64,000 bases of DNA from Persicaria tinctoria (GCA_037127255.1 JBANSL010000004.1:24187967-24251966), one strand, 5' to 3'. Shown: positions 30,990-43,690, counted from the first letter of the stretch. Notes: generated by a model not told the origin, from the sequence alone. A program made the numbers and translations.

Positions 30990-32648
30990 TACATTACTAC
31001 CAAAACGCGATGACCCTTCTGCTGTAAACCACTACTCTCCGATTAGCTTGTGCTCCACGATTTACAAGATTATCGCGAAAGTTATTACAGCCAGGCTAAC
31101 CAAGATTTTTGAAAACCTTATACACCCCTTATAGGGCGCTTTTACGAAAGGGAGATCTATTCAGGATAACATTATGATAGCCCATGAGGCTTTCGAATCC
31201 TTCAGGCTTAAAAAGGGTAAGTCGGGTTTGGTTGCCCTAAAGCTAGATATGGAGAACACTTATGATCGTGTCGAATGGTCTTTCCTTTTTTATGTTCTTT
31301 CCAGGTTTGGTTTTAATCATAAATTTATTTGTTGGATCAGAGAGTGCGTAACTATGGTTTCATACTCTGTTCTGGTCAATGATGAGCCAACTACGCTTAA
31401 CGAGCCCTCACGGAGACTAAGGCGGGGTGATCTCCTATCACTTTTTTTGTTTATTATGGCCTCAGAGGTATTAGCAAGGACTTTTCAACAAGAAAGTGTT
31501 GTAAACAAAGATATGGGTATTGTGTTTGGCAAACCGGGTATTAAAATCCCTTTTTTGCATTTGCGGATGGTATCCTCATTTTATGTAAGGCCTCCCAGTG
31601 GGCATGTTCCTCAACTCTGTCGATTCTTGATCGCTTTTGCCTGATTTCGGGCCAAAAGGTCAATTTACATAAATCTAGTTTCCAAGCTTCCCCTAATACA
31701 ACATCAGTAGCTATTAACGCCACGGTAGCTGTACTTGGCATTCCTCAGGCAAATAATTTCGATAAATATCTGGGTTGCCCCATTGTTAATGGTAGAACTA
31801 ACAGAGATACTTTCAACGATATCATGCTAAAAACCAAGCAACAATTGACAAAATGGACGGCGTCAAGCACCTTTGCCGAAGGCCGTAAAGTCCTCATCAA
31901 GGCAAATCGAAGTGCCAAACCACTCTTTCTTATGCAAGCTTTCTTACTGCCATCTCACATTCATTAGGAACTCGATAAGGTTTACGAACAATTTTTTTTG
32001 AACAAAAATTCTAAAGCCCCACCGCTTATAATTGGTTGGAACAAGATTTGTGCTGACACTTTGAAAGGTGGGTTGGGTATTCACAAAGCCGAAACGATGA
32101 ATATTGCATTACAAATGAAACTTCTATGAAAGATTCTATCCAAACAGGATAATATATGGGTTCGAATTATCTCGCAGAAATATCTAAAGGGCCAGGATAT
32201 CCTATCTGACCAAATGAAAAGCAATACTTCTTGGCAGTGGAGACGTATGATGTCTATCCGACACCTTTTTCAGAAGGCCCTTCACTGGTCTGTTGGTGAT
32301 GGGAATTCTATTGACTTCTGGTCTCAGAAATCGGCCTTTTCCGATTACTGGATACTAGGATCTTACAGCCGATCCCAAACAAGCTTCTAGGGTTAAAAGT
32401 CTCTCATTTCATCACCTCCAATTTATAGTGGAAAAAGAATTTGCTCCATTCAAGCTTAACTAACATTCTTTCATTGGATGACATAAACCATCTCCTCCGT
32501 ATCATCCTGCCACATAACCCCTTGAAGGATCGTCTGTACTGGGGTCCTAGCACCAATGGGTGGTTTTCGACAAGCTCGGCAAATACCATGCTATCAACTA
32601 ATAGGGGGTTACAAGACTTTGAATGTGGTTGGATCTGGGATCTAGATG
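30990..32648 (+). pseudogene. LINE reverse transcriptase, part upstream of the Sirevirus
   Basis: Plus-strand frames show SPISLCSTIYKIIAKV, QDNIMIAHEAF, KLDMENTYDRVEW and RRLRRGDLLSLFLF. At the catalytic site one T is missing, so the frame changes just before it, and FADD reads FADG in the shifted frame. A TAG interrupts NLIHPL near 31131. A connection domain and the start of the zinc-finger region (LYWGPSTNGWFSTSSA) follow to the insertion point. Confidence 0.85.
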
Positions 32649-33689
32649 TGAAGGTTCGATAATAAAAAACTAAGTAATATAGAAATACTCTAGAAGGGGG
32701 GTTGAATAGAGTATGCCGGATTTTCGCAGAAAGTCTCAAGACTTTTGAAGCTCGTGCCAAAACCCTTTGAGATTAGACTTAGTCTTTTCTCTGAAAACCT
32801 GAATCACAACGTTAAACAATTCGAACCAAGTGTGGAAATAAGGTAAAGCAATATGTAAAGGACTCGATGAGTTGTTTACGAGGTTCGGCATGAACTTGGC
32901 CTACGTCCCCACCTAGGGTTCTTCCACAACCCTAGGATTCAACCGGCTTTTATTGATTCACAAGACTTAGGATCCTAGTAGCTCCCCGAGAAGCCTCTCT
33001 CCTATATAATTGCAATCTAGTCAACTCACGTTCCCTTGGAGTCCTAGACCAATCTAGAAGAGCCCCACCTCTTTATACTATCTAGTACAATCCTCTTACA
33101 CTTCGTGAATCAATCGCCTAGTGTTCACTTCCCGAGTTACAAACTCACGAGTATAACACTATAACTGAATATATCCTATAAGCCCACTGTGTAACTCTCA
33201 AATGCTTTGAAATGATATAACAGACTCTTAGGACAAACAGACAGCACACGAAGACAGATTTCTCTTGAAAGCTTGGAGTGTATGAAAGCTCGGGTTCAAT
33301 AAATTTGTGTCTTCTGTCTTCATCTTCCTTCTCTTTATATTGAGACAAATCGACGCCAAAGATCTTCTCCAATGGCTAGTCTAGATCATGGCTTGAGCTG
33401 GATCTTCTATCTTTGGGAATTTCGAAGGCTACAATCTTTCCGATTTGAATCTTCTCAAATTGTATCACAAGGAAGGAAATCATTCGAAAATACTTCCTGA
33501 AAGGTTAGTTATATATATAATAATATAATGGAAGTATATAAGAATATGAAATAATATTTCGAAAAAAATATCATATAGAACAGGTTTTGTATTTCATCAA
33601 CACTGTTAAAGCTCCAAGACCTTTCACACAGACATACTGTCAAGGCCTTTGAAACTTATTCCGATTTTCATCAAGGGAGGAAGTTATCA
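32649..33689 (-). repeat. Sirevirus LTR (3' LTR)
   Basis: 1041 bp, starting TG and ending CA, equal in length to the LTR at 40610-41650 and highly similar. I counted about eleven differences in the first 270 aligned bases by eye. The target duplication AGATG lies just outside at 32644-32648. Confidence 0.95.
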
Positions 33690-33706
33690 ATCTCCCCCTT
33701 GATGAA
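33690..33706 (-). promoter_or_regulatory. polypurine tract
   Basis: Minus strand reads TCATCAAGGGGGAGAT immediately before the 3' LTR start. It is the plus-strand primer for reverse transcription of this element. Confidence 0.85.
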
Positions 33707-34026
33707 AGACAAAACATGTGCATCCCTGGAACTTAGTCAAGCATAAATAATATAAGTGAAATCGGACTAAGTACCTGCACGGGTTAGACAAATGTTGGAT
33801 AAAAAATTTAAAGCATGAAAAGCCATCCAACCGAAAACTCAAAAACCAAGGTCTTCCACGACCTTCGCAGCAAAAGGTTTTCAAGTCTAGTCTAAACCAC
33901 AGATCATCTCCCCCTTTTTGTCTTTCAACAAAGGGAGGAGGTCAAACAGTCACCAAAAGTTTTGAAATTGTTTCCAAAAACCAAGCAATGTATCAGATTT
34001 CAGGGATGGGATAGGGTAGGATAGGG

Positions 34027-35761
34027 TTAAGCTTCGTCGTCCGGAGCATCATCAGTGAGCCTCGTCCACAGACCTTGCAGCATCTTGGTTATCCTGCTCA
34101 TCTCCGTCATAATCTCTTTGTGCAGCTCCTTGAGATCCAGGCGCACTTCCTCCAAACCCAACTCCAGGTTGTCTATGCGCTCATCACCAACTGAGGCAGT
34201 GGGAAGAGCTTTTGAAGGAGGGGCAAGACTCAAGGTCCCTTGGGGAGACCGAGTGATGCCTATCTTTTCAAGGCTCTTGGAGTCGAACTTACCCATATGA
34301 CGCTGTTGTTCTTCATTTTTGAAATCAATTCCAGAAGCTTTGAAGATTTGGGTCAAAAGGGTTGCAAAGGGGAGGGGAGTTCCTTTCCTGGCTTTTCTTG
34401 TGTGAGCCATGGATCCTAAAATGGTGTTGGCTAGATCAAGATCAAGGCCATTGAGGATTCGGTAAAGGAGGACCATGTCGTTGTCAGTAAGGAGCGAGCC
34501 AGAGTTAAGACGGGGTAAGAGGCATTGAACAATGATGTTGAATATAATTTTTGCCTCTAGGGTAAGGGATGAGTGAGTGAGCTGCTTTGAGGTGTTGTTA
34601 GATGCTTCGGGTAGTAGGTACTTGGATCGGGCAAGGATGATACAGTTTTCTTTAGAGGGGTGTATTTCAGAGGGTGAACATGGGCTAGGTACGTAGGCCA
34701 AGGAAATATGCAAAATCATTGGAGTTGAAAGAGATTCTAACTCCTTTGACAACAGATTCCAAGGACCAACCATTGGCGTCGTGTTTGGCTTTTAGGTTTA
34801 TGTAGAACAGGCGGGTAAGCTGGGGATAGTAGACGGTTTCAAGATTGAGAAGGGTCCAGGCTGGGGATTTTTTTAGAAGAGCAATGCAGGGTAACTTCAA
34901 AGCTTCAAAGAACTCGATATCCAAAAAATCAGAACAGCATATCCTACGAGTTAGAAACTCATCTACCCACTTACCAGCTGTTTCAGCATTTTCAAACCAT
35001 GAAAAGGGTAAGGATTGGTTTACATGGATGGAGGCGGGTGGATCGACATTCTTCTTGCGAGCAATTGTTGGAGCAGCTCTCTTGGCATGCGCCTCAAAGC
35101 CTCTGAGGGTGCCCTTCCTTGTGCGCTTGGGAGATGGAGGCTTGACAGCAGTAGGGGCTTTCCGCTTCTTTGGAGACGGTGGAGGAGGAGAAGGAGAAGG
35201 AGAGGCAACAGGTTCTGGTTCCTCTTCCTCCTCATCCTCAGACCCCGAGTCCTCACCGGACCCCGCGTCATCTCCTTCAGCTTCTTCGCCCTCTCCAGAT
35301 CTGTCTTCGTCTTCGTCCTCTTCCTCAGGCTCCTCTTCAGAAGGAACCTCCTCAGCTTCGGCTTCCTTCCGAATTCTCTCAGCCTCCTCCTCGACAAGTT
35401 TCCTAGCAAGCTCGGCCTCCTCCTCGACCTTCTTCTTCTTCAAAGCTTCCTCTTCGACTTCTTTAGCAGCATCTCTTTCCAGTATGGCGTCGAGATCCTC
35501 TTCCTCCTCTTCCTTGTTCACCTCCTCAGCGATGATCTTCTTTTTCCCTTTCTGTTTCGCACTGAGGGACTTCTTTGCAGAGCGTTTTTTAGAGTCCTTG
35601 GTAGCAGTGGCCGTGCTCTCAGCGATGGTGCTCTGGACTACAGCAGAGACAATGGCTTGAGGAGTGGGTTCAGGTGTGGGAGAGGTGGCAATGACCTGAC
35701 GTCCCTTAGGGGTGGCGCCAAGTCTTTTGGGTGTGGAAGCTTTCTTTGATTTGGGAGCCAT
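34027..35761 (-). pseudogene. Sirevirus env-like ORF
   Basis: Two overlapping minus-strand frames: 35761-34685 (358 residues) and 34773-34027 (248 residues). The first begins with a Lys-rich region, then a long Glu/Lys/Asp-rich, coiled-coil-like and low-complexity segment (about residues 75-200), then a globular part that resembles the putative plant transposon protein domain seen in Sirevirus env-like products. The second continues this and ends in an amphipathic segment. They are offset by a frameshift between about 34685 and 34773. No signal peptide or clear membrane anchor is visible. The function in plants is unproven. The lesion is described here without reconstruction. Confidence 0.75.
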
Positions 35762-36233
35762 GGAGGAAATCGGGTAGGGTTTTTAGAACAGCTTGAGAGG
35801 TTGAAGAAAGAGAACTTGGAAGGGTTTTGGATAAGTCTGATTTTGTGAGGGAATCGGGTACAAAATATGGTTTAAGTAGAGAGAGATCATGATGGAGTGA
35901 TGGGACGGGTTTAGAGTTCCAAGGAAGGTAATTATAACATTGCCAATTTTGAAAACATTTCCAATTCAAAATTCAAATTAATCCATTAAAATAGGAGGGA
36001 ATAACCGAAATATTTTGTTCCAAAAATAAAATATCTCAACGGAATAAAAATATAACATAAATAGACAATTTTGAAATAAGATAAAAATATAATTGATTAA
36101 ATATCTAGAAAGATATTAACCAAATATATGTGATCCGATATATGTGATCTACCATTTAGTTCACAAACCTTGACATAATTCTCAAAGGTCTTGACACTAA
36201 GTAGATTTTATCTTTCGTAAAGGGAATGCCCCC

Positions 36234-38084
36234 CTACGAAAGTGCATCCTTGTTAAGCATCCCAATCTCTCGTCTAATGAAGGTGAACCTGTCCTCTGCC
36301 AAAGGCTTAGTAAAAATGTCAGCCCATTGATAATCAGTTGAAATAAACGAAATGGACACATCACCTTTTTCAACATGGTCTCTAATGAAATGATGCCTTA
36401 CATCAATATGTTTGGTCCTTGAATGCTGAACAAGATTCTTTGTAATGGAGATGTCACTTGTATTATCATATTTAATGCGAATGCCTTTGAGGTTGATGCC
36501 AAGATCTCGCATTTGTTGAGCTATCCAAATGATTTGGGAGCAACAGGCTCCAGCTGCAATGTATTCGGCTTCTGCAGTGGATATAGCAACTGAGTTTTGT
36601 TTCTTTGAGTGTCAACTGATCAAAGATGCTCCTAAGAATTGGCAACATCCTGATGTGCTCTTCCTATCCACCTTATAGCCTGCAAAATCTGCATCAGAAT
36701 ATCCAATTAATGTGAAATCCTTTTGCTTTGGGTACCATAGTCCAAGCTCCTTAGTGCCATTGAGATATCAAAAGATCCTTTTCACAACCACGAGGTGAGA
36801 TTCTTTAGGATCAGCTTGAAACCTAGCACTCATGCAAACACTAAACATGATGTCAGGTCTACTAGCTATGAGATATAATAAAGATCCAATCATTCCTCGA
36901 TACTCCTTTTGATTGACACTCTTCCCCGTCTTATCTTGATCTAGAGATAATGTTGAGCTCATGGGAGTTTTGGCTGCTTTGGATTGATCCATCTTGAATT
37001 TCTTCAAGAGATCCTTAGTGTACTTGCTTTGGTCGACAAAGATCCCTTTCTTGGATTGATGAACTTGTAATTCCAAAGAGAAGTTGAGTTCACCCATCAA
37101 GCTCATCTCGAATTCACTGCACATGGTGTCAGAAAATTCCTTGCACAAAGATGTGTTAGTAGCACCAAATAATATATCATCTACATAAATTTGAATAACC
37201 AAAATGTCCTTTCCTTTGGTCTTGATAAAAAGAGTCTTGTCGATCAACCCCCTTTTAAAATCATTTTCTAAAAGATATTTTGACAAGCGCTCATACCAAG
37301 CTCTTGGGGCTTGTTTCAAACCATAAAGCGCTTAGTCAAGTTTATAAACATGATTAGGAAATTCCAAACTTTCAAAACCCGGGGGTTGAGCCACATATAC
37401 TTCTTCCTCTATGAAACCATTAAGAAAGGCATACTTGACATTCATTTGATATAACTTTATGCTCATAAAAGATGCAAATGCTAATAAAATGCGAATAGCT
37501 TCAAGCCTGGCTACGGGAGCAAAGGTCTCCTCATAGTCAATACCTTCCTCCTGATTGTAGCCTTGAGCAACAAGCCTTGCCTTGTTCCTCACGATCTTAC
37601 CATTCTCATCTAGCTTGTTTCGAAATACCCATCGCGTGCCAATGACTGATTGATGCTTTGGCCTGGGCTTCAAGGTCCAGACTTTGTTTCTTTCAAATTC
37701 GTTAAGCTCACTTTGCATGGCAATGACCCAGTCTGGCTTTTGAAGTGCCTCATCTACCTTCTTTGGTTCAATAAGAGAAACAAACGCGTGAAAAGCACAA
37801 AGATCTTTAAGTTTAGAACGAGTTTGAACACTAGAAGTAGGGTCAGAAATGATATCCTTTAATGAGTGTGATGAGGAGTATTTGAATTTCCTTTTGCTAG
37901 TCTCAGCTCCTTGATTCGTCACACCAGTAGGATTGACTTGTGGTACATCTGACTCCGTGGTCCTGTTAGGTTCAGTTACAGCAGTTTCTGACGCTTCAAC
38001 ACTTTTGGATTGGACACCAAGGGTTTTGGACGAATCTTCAACACCTTGGGCCAATTCTTCAGTGTTGAGAATCTGTTCTTGCAT
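36234..38084 (-). pseudogene. Sirevirus reverse transcriptase and RNase H
   Basis: In its own sense: an acidic linker (about 38084-37800), then reverse transcriptase with RWVFRNKLDENG, ARLVAQGYNQEEGIDYEETF, the YVDD catalytic motif near 37180, and RNase H ending at 36234 with SDADFAGYK, AEAEYIAA and SRTKHIDVRHHF. Lesions: an in-frame stop just before ALYGLKQAPRAW (near 37331), a stop near 36768 between reverse transcriptase and RNase H, and another near 36615. Confidence 0.88.
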
Positions 38085-38152
38085 GTTCCTCTTCTCTGTG
38101 TTCTTGGTAGCAGCATCATCACCTTCCTCGTTCTCTGCATGGATGTTAAGAT

Positions 38153-38740
38153 CTAAATCTTTTTGGGTTTGAAAGAGCTACGTGTTTGTTTACCTCGTGT
38201 GCATGCATTGCACATATCAATACCTTTGAAGTCCATCTTAGGTAGCCCTCTTACAAGCCCTTTGGACACAAGCTTCTGTAGTGTATGTGGGCTCACATGA
38301 CCGAGTCTCCTGTGCCAGAGCTTTGGATCATCCGTCAAAGCCTTTAGACAGGTTAAGCTTCCTTGTGCCACTTGATCAGAATTTACAATGTATATATTGT
38401 TGTAACGATATGCAGTCAATATAACTTCACATGTATCTTCTCTGCACACTAGACATGTTTTCTTGTTAAATCTGACATTGTTGCCACTATCACATAATTG
38501 AGAGACACTAAGCAAATTATACTTTAAACCATTAACAAGATAGACATTTTTAATACTATGGTTGGAATCACTTCCAACAATACCAATACCAACGATGTCA
38601 CATTTTCCTTTCTCACCAAGAGTGATTGTTCACGTGGATTGCTCCTTTAGATCATGAAAGAGAGAACTCTTCCCACTCATATGCCTCGAGCATCCACTAT
38701 CAATAATCCATTTGTGTTCCTTCACATTGGTGATCTCCTG
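38153..38740 (-). pseudogene. Sirevirus protease and N-terminal integrase; integrase core deleted
   Basis: The protease active site WIIDSGCSRHMSG lies near 38700. It is followed by GAG-pre-integrase and the zinc-binding LWHRRLGHVS...CNACTRGKQ. After SSFKPKK at about 38160 the sequence jumps directly to the linker that precedes reverse transcriptase. The DDE catalytic core of integrase, normally several hundred base pairs, is missing. A stop also lies after KEQST near 38636. Confidence 0.85.
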
Positions 38741-38744
38741 CAAG

Positions 38745-40565
38745 ACAAACATCAACCTTTGTGGCTAGACCAATAAGCAAATTTGGATCCATTGTTGGGG
38801 TAAACCATATTTGGTAAAATAGTGCCTTTTGGAACCCAAACTTGTGTTATCCGTTCTTTTCTCAAATGAACAGGAAAAGTATTGCGAATGATATAAGGAT
38901 CCTTTCTTCTATAGGGGCAGGTCTCTTTTACATGTCCCTTTCTAGCACAGTGGTGACATATAGGAGAGGTTCTGCTTCCTTTTGTCTTTACAAAGGTGGT
39001 AATGTGCTGCTTCTTTAAAAACCTTGGATTGTAACGAATACCACTTTTGTTTAGAGAACTTTGTTGCTCACCCAACATCCTATCAAGAGTGCCTTTGGAT
39101 TTGGTAAAACATATAAGGGCTGTCTGTTGATCTTGAATCTTATTATTCAGGGAGATCTTCTCGTTCTATAAGTCATGATGCTCATTTCTTAGAGAGGAGA
39201 GATCTTGCTTAAGTTCAGATTTCTCTGAGTCAAACGTCTTGACTTTAATGTCAAGACCTGAATAAGAAGCTTCAAGACTTTTAACCCTCATAGACAGATC
39301 CTCAATAGTTCTTTCTTGGTCCACAGTTCTCTTTATAAGAACGTTAGTCTGGGCAATAAGTTTCTCTTCATTGGCAATCATATTAGAAAGGAATTCCGAT
39401 AATACCTCTTTTGGACTTGCCATAAGTTCTCTTACAGTAGCTTCGAGCTTCTCATCGTGGGATTCATCTTCGGAGGCCATAAGACAAATATTGGTCTTCT
39501 CATCATCGGAGTCAGAGTCAGAATCGCTCCAAGTTGCCACCATGGCTTTCTTCTTCCATTTGTCACCCTTATTGGACTGGCTCTTTGTCTTTTGAGGGCA
39601 ATCTTTCACAAGTTGATCTGTTTCACCACATTCAAAACAAGACAAGGGTTTAGTCTTCTTATCATACTTGTTGTATTGAGGCTTACCTCAAAATTTAGAA
39701 GACTCTGATCCATCCTTGTTGTTGAATTGTTTCTTCATTTTGAGAATTCGAGCAAGGCCTCTTGTGATAAGAGCAAAAGGATCATCCTCATCGTCATCCT
39801 CATCTTCGAAATCAGATCCATCTTTAGGCTCATCCTTCTTAGACTTGAGTGCCAAGTTCTTAGTGCTAGCTGGAAGTTCTCCATCGTCTTCATTAAGGAT
39901 CATCTCATGCGTGATCAGTTTCCCAAGCAGGTCATCAAGAGGTAGAGTGGTGAGGTCTTGGGCTTCCTCTATGGCTATTTCTTTAGGACCCCACTTTTCT
40001 TTTGGGAGACACCTCAGTATCTTCCTCACTTTCTCAACGTTTGTAAAGCTCTTGCCGAGTGAGTCAAGATTGTTGGTGATTTCTGTGAATCGTGTGAACA
40101 TGGCTTTGATTGACTCATCAGACTTCATTTTGAAAAGCTCATACTTTCGAAGGAAGATGCTGATCTTGGTGCTTTCACTTGGCTTGTTCCTTCATAGGTG
40201 ACGACCAGTTTGTCCCAAATCTCTTGAGCTGACCTACAAGATGAAATACGGTTAAACTCATCAGTGCTAAGACCACAAAAAAGTCAGTTAATAGCCCTGT
40301 AGTTTTTGGAGACGAGTTCAAGATCCGCTTGGATGTATTCAGACTCCTTCTTTGCGACTTTGGTTCCATTTGGTCCATCTTTCTCTGGAATCTTCAGACC
40401 ATTCACTATAATATTCCAAAGTTTCAGATCTTGATCAATAATGAACATCTTCATCAAAGATTTCCAGTGGACAAAGTTGTTTCCTACAAAGAGTGGTGGT
40501 CTGCTGGTAGACCTTCCCTGTGCAAATCCTCCGCTTGCTTCACCAGACATGATCGAAAAACTCAC
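38745..40565 (-). pseudogene. Sirevirus gag
   Basis: Gag domain in pieces: 40565-40284 (FVGNNFVHWKSLMKMFI) and 40128-39688 (TRFTEITNNLDSLGK; an acidic DFEDEDDDEDDPFAL stretch). A first zinc knuckle CFECGETDQLVKDC at about 39640 has lost its His (Gln in its place). A second, intact CCHC knuckle CHHCARKGHVKETC is at about 38960. A coiled-coil-like segment lies between them (about 39450-39166). Stops at 40284, 39688 and 39166 are in frame, and a frameshift occurs near 40150-40175. Confidence 0.85.
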
Positions 40566-40595
40566 AAGATTGTTAGATCAAAAGCAGTGAGTAAA

Positions 40596-40607
40596 TCTCT
40601 GATACCA
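40596..40607 (-). promoter_or_regulatory. primer-binding site (tRNA-iMet)
   Basis: Minus strand reads TGGTATCAGAGA two bases inside the 5' LTR. TGGTATCAGAG is complementary to the 3' end of plant initiator methionine tRNA, the usual primer of Ty1/copia elements. Confidence 0.92.
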
Positions 40608-40609
40608 AT

Positions 40610-41650
40610 TGAAGGATCGATAATATAAAACTAAGTAATATAGAAATACTCTAGAAGGGGGGTTGAATAGAGTATGCCGGATTTTCGTAGAAAGTCTCAA
40701 GACTTTTGAAGCTCGTGTCAAAACCCTTTGAGATTAGACTTAGTCTTTTCTCTGAAAACCTGAATCACAACGTTAAACAATTCGAACCAAGTGCAGAAAT
40801 AAGGTAAAGCAATAAGTAAAGGACTCGATGAGTTATTTACGAGGTTCGGCACGAACTTGGCCTACGTCCCCGCTTAGGGTTCTTCCACAACCCTAGGATT
40901 CAACCGGCTTTTATTGATTCACAAGACTTAGGATCCTAGTAGCTCCCCGAGAAGCCTCTCTCCTATACAATTGCAATCTAGTCAACTCACGTTCCCTTGG
41001 AGTCCTAGACCAATCTAGAAGAGCCCCACCTCTCTATACTATCTAGTATAATCCTCTTACACTTAGTGAATCAATCGCCTAGTGTTCACTTCCCGAGTTA
41101 CAAACTCACGAGTATAACACTATAACTGAATATATCCTATAAGCCCACTGTGTAACTCTCAAATGCTTTGAAATGAAATAACAGACTCTTAGGACAAGCA
41201 GAGAGCACGCGAGGACAGATTTCTCTTGAAGGCTTGGAGTGTATGAAAGCTGGGGTTCAATGAATGTGTGTCTTCTGTCTTCATCTTCCTTCTCTTTATA
41301 TTGAGACAAATCGGCGCCAAGGATCTTCTCCAACGGCTAGTCTAGATCATAGCTTGAGCTGGATCTTCTATCTTTGGAAATTTCGAAGGCCACAATCTTT
41401 CCGATTTGAATCTTCTCAAATTGTATCACAAGGAAGGAAATCATTCGAAAATACTTCATGAAAGGTTAGTTATATATATAATAATATAATGGAAGTATAT
41501 AAGAATATTAAATAATATTTCGAACAAAATATCATATAGAACATGTTTTGTATTTCGTCAACACTGTTAAAGCTCCAAGACCTTTGACACAGACATACTG
41601 TCAATGCCTTTGAAACTTATTCCGATTTTCATCTAGGGAGGGAGTTATCA
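40610..41650 (-). repeat. Sirevirus LTR (5' LTR)
   Basis: 1041 bp, TG...CA, near-identical to 32649-33689. Followed by the AGATG target duplication at 41651-41655. Confidence 0.95.
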
Positions 41651-41655
41651 AGATG

Positions 41656-42700
41656 TTTTGCCAAAAGTTCTGCATTTTCTCTGGAAAATCTCTCGTGACG
41701 GCTTACCTACGTCGGCACGGCTTCAAAAGTCTCATGTGTCTGTACCATCAGGATGCCATTTTTGTAACAACACTAACGAATCAGATACTCATCTTTTCCT
41801 TTAGTGCCCTATGACCATCTGCTTTTTTATGAGTCTACGTATTCGTATTTAGAGTTTGTCGCATGCCACCACTTCGAGTTCATCCTTTATGCTAAATCAA
41901 GTTTTGGAGGCGGTAGGGATGAAACTTTTCGGTCCCTTGACATGTGCTTGGTGGGCTATCTGGTATTTCAGGAACTAGCTGGCTTTTGACCATACGAACA
42001 AAGTCTCCATTACAGAAATGGAAATTTTTTATACATCTTTCACTCAATGCTGGAAGCAGTCGAAGATTCTTGAGGCTGATTTGTCAAATGGGACCTCTCT
42101 ACCATCTCAGGTTAATCGTTCTAACTTTTTCGCCTCTCTCACCACCTCTGCTTCGATCGTGGGTTTGAGGCAGCGATGAACGGGGTTGTGGGCCAAACCG
42201 CCTATGGATTGCTACAAGCTTAATTTTGACGGATCTGTAAGGCATGATGTTTCGTCTTCTTACGGTTTCGTTATTAGGGACTGGTGTGGCAGGGTGGTGG
42301 CCATGGGTAGAGATACTTGCATCAATGTCTCGGTCACTTTTGCTGAAAACCTGGGTCTCAGAATGGGAATTCTACGGGCTAAACAGCTGAATACTTGCAA
42401 CCTCCTGATCGAGGGTGATAACCGGCCTTCTGATTATTAAAGCTCTGCTAGGGGATTGGAAATGCCCCTGTAATATCGAGTTGCTATAATATGATATTCT
42501 TTTAGATACTTCGTCTTTCTCTTATGTAGCTATCCGTCATATTTTCAGGGAATCCAATACAGTGGCTGACTATCTCGCTCGCAGTGCACATGCATCCCTT
42601 GCCAACGACAGCTACGACGACGATCCAGAGCTTGGTGCTCTCATCCGCAAGGATGCGCTCGGAATGGCTTCTGCTGCGGCCGACCCGACCTAATCTTTAT
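41656..42700 (+). pseudogene. LINE zinc-finger and RNase H, part downstream of the Sirevirus
   Basis: Continues the LINE interrupted at 32648. The zinc-finger region shows LPKVLHFLWKISRDGLPT and a CHFCNN motif. RNase H (42186 to about 42600) shows KLNFDGSVRHD, VIRDWCGR and IEGDN, with the frame breaking soon after, near 42430. The 3' end is CTTCTGCTGCGGCCGAC followed by a poly(A) run at 42708. Confidence 0.85.
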
Positions 42701-42731
42701 TCTGCGTAAAAAAAAAACAAGTAAATTGTAC

Positions 42732-43690
42732 TAATTGTTACATGTGCTAATAAATACCTAAGCGAAATTGGAGAACGAAATTGGGGAGCTTGAGAGAAAT
42801 TGTTACTTGTGATTGATGTACAAGAAATACGTGCATGAGATAGTTACGGTGTCCGGGGATATTTAATTAAAAAAGCTTGCATAGTAGATATTTAATTAAT
42901 TATGTTTTATTATATGGACATATTTTTTTTTACCCCACATAAATATCCTGTGTGTATGTGTATTTATATATACATATACATATACATACACACACAGATA
43001 TATATACACAATGTGTATTTATATAAAGTGGGTATATATAGATAATTATATATAGGCGAAACAGTGAATATAAAAATATTATAAATCTATATGTTTTACT
43101 CTTTGGATATCGCAAAATATATAGAGAATTTTAGATATATTTATAATTTTTTTGATTTGAGAGCCACACGTGATTAAATCTATATGTTTTACTCTTTGGA
43201 TGACTCTAAAATTCTCTATAAAGTGGTCATGGATTTATATTCCTCTCATCCTGTCCCGAGAGAAATATATATGCATGGCCACACCTAATTAAAATAAATA
43301 ATAAATTTCGTACCGATTCCGTCCTGTAAAAATCACGCGATATGAGACATTGAACGACTCTTATCCCATCCCGTCCCGTTCCATCCCATGGTCACCGTTA
43401 ATGATAAGAGTCATTTAACTATAAAAGTCTATATATAAATTCTCTATATATTGCGTTCGTTATAAAATTTTCGTCTCTATAAATTTGAAGGATTGGTAAA
43501 TTTTGGGGTGCGAAATGTACGTGGGAAGTGGGAACAAAGTGCCACTTGTGACTTGTTGCATAAGTAGTACTACTGCAATCTCAAAATATTGTTTTTTTAG
43601 AGAAAATTTGATATTTTGTACACTTACAACCTTTTGATTAGGTGATTAACTACTTTAAATATTTTTTTAGGCGTTATTACTATTATTAAA
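42732..43690. other. AT-rich intergenic sequence with TA/CA repeats
   Basis: Contains interleaved (TA), (CA) and (TG) tracts at 42948-43015. A block containing AATCTATATGTTTTACTCTTTGGAT is repeated at 43084 and 43175. No gene. Confidence 0.5.

Larger units (their letters stand above)
32649..41650 (-). mobile_element. Ty1/copia Sirevirus (SIRE/Maximus type), defective
   Basis: A 9002-bp LTR retrotransposon on the minus strand inside a LINE, with a 5-bp duplication AGATG at 32644-32648 and 41651-41655. Order in its own sense: 5' LTR (40610-41650), primer-binding site, gag, protease/integrase remnant, reverse transcriptase-RNase H, an env-like frame, polypurine tract, 3' LTR (32649-33689). A long extra frame downstream of pol and two zinc knuckles in gag are Sirevirus traits. 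Stops, frameshifts and loss of the integrase core make it non-autonomous. Confidence 0.93.
30976..42716 (+). mobile_element. 5'-truncated LINE split by a Sirevirus insertion
   Basis: The direct repeat ACAAGTAAATTGTAC at 30961-30975 and 42717-42731 is the LINE target duplication. A poly(A) run precedes the right copy. Removing the 9.0-kb Sirevirus and its 5-bp duplication leaves about 2.7 kb of LINE, covering reverse transcriptase to RNase H on the plus strand. The endonuclease and ORF1 are missing because of 5' truncation. Confidence 0.9.

Noticed and set aside
34845..35749. Long plus-strand Ser- or Leu-rich frames
   Set aside because: Antisense shadows of the Glu/Lys-rich Sirevirus env-like frame.
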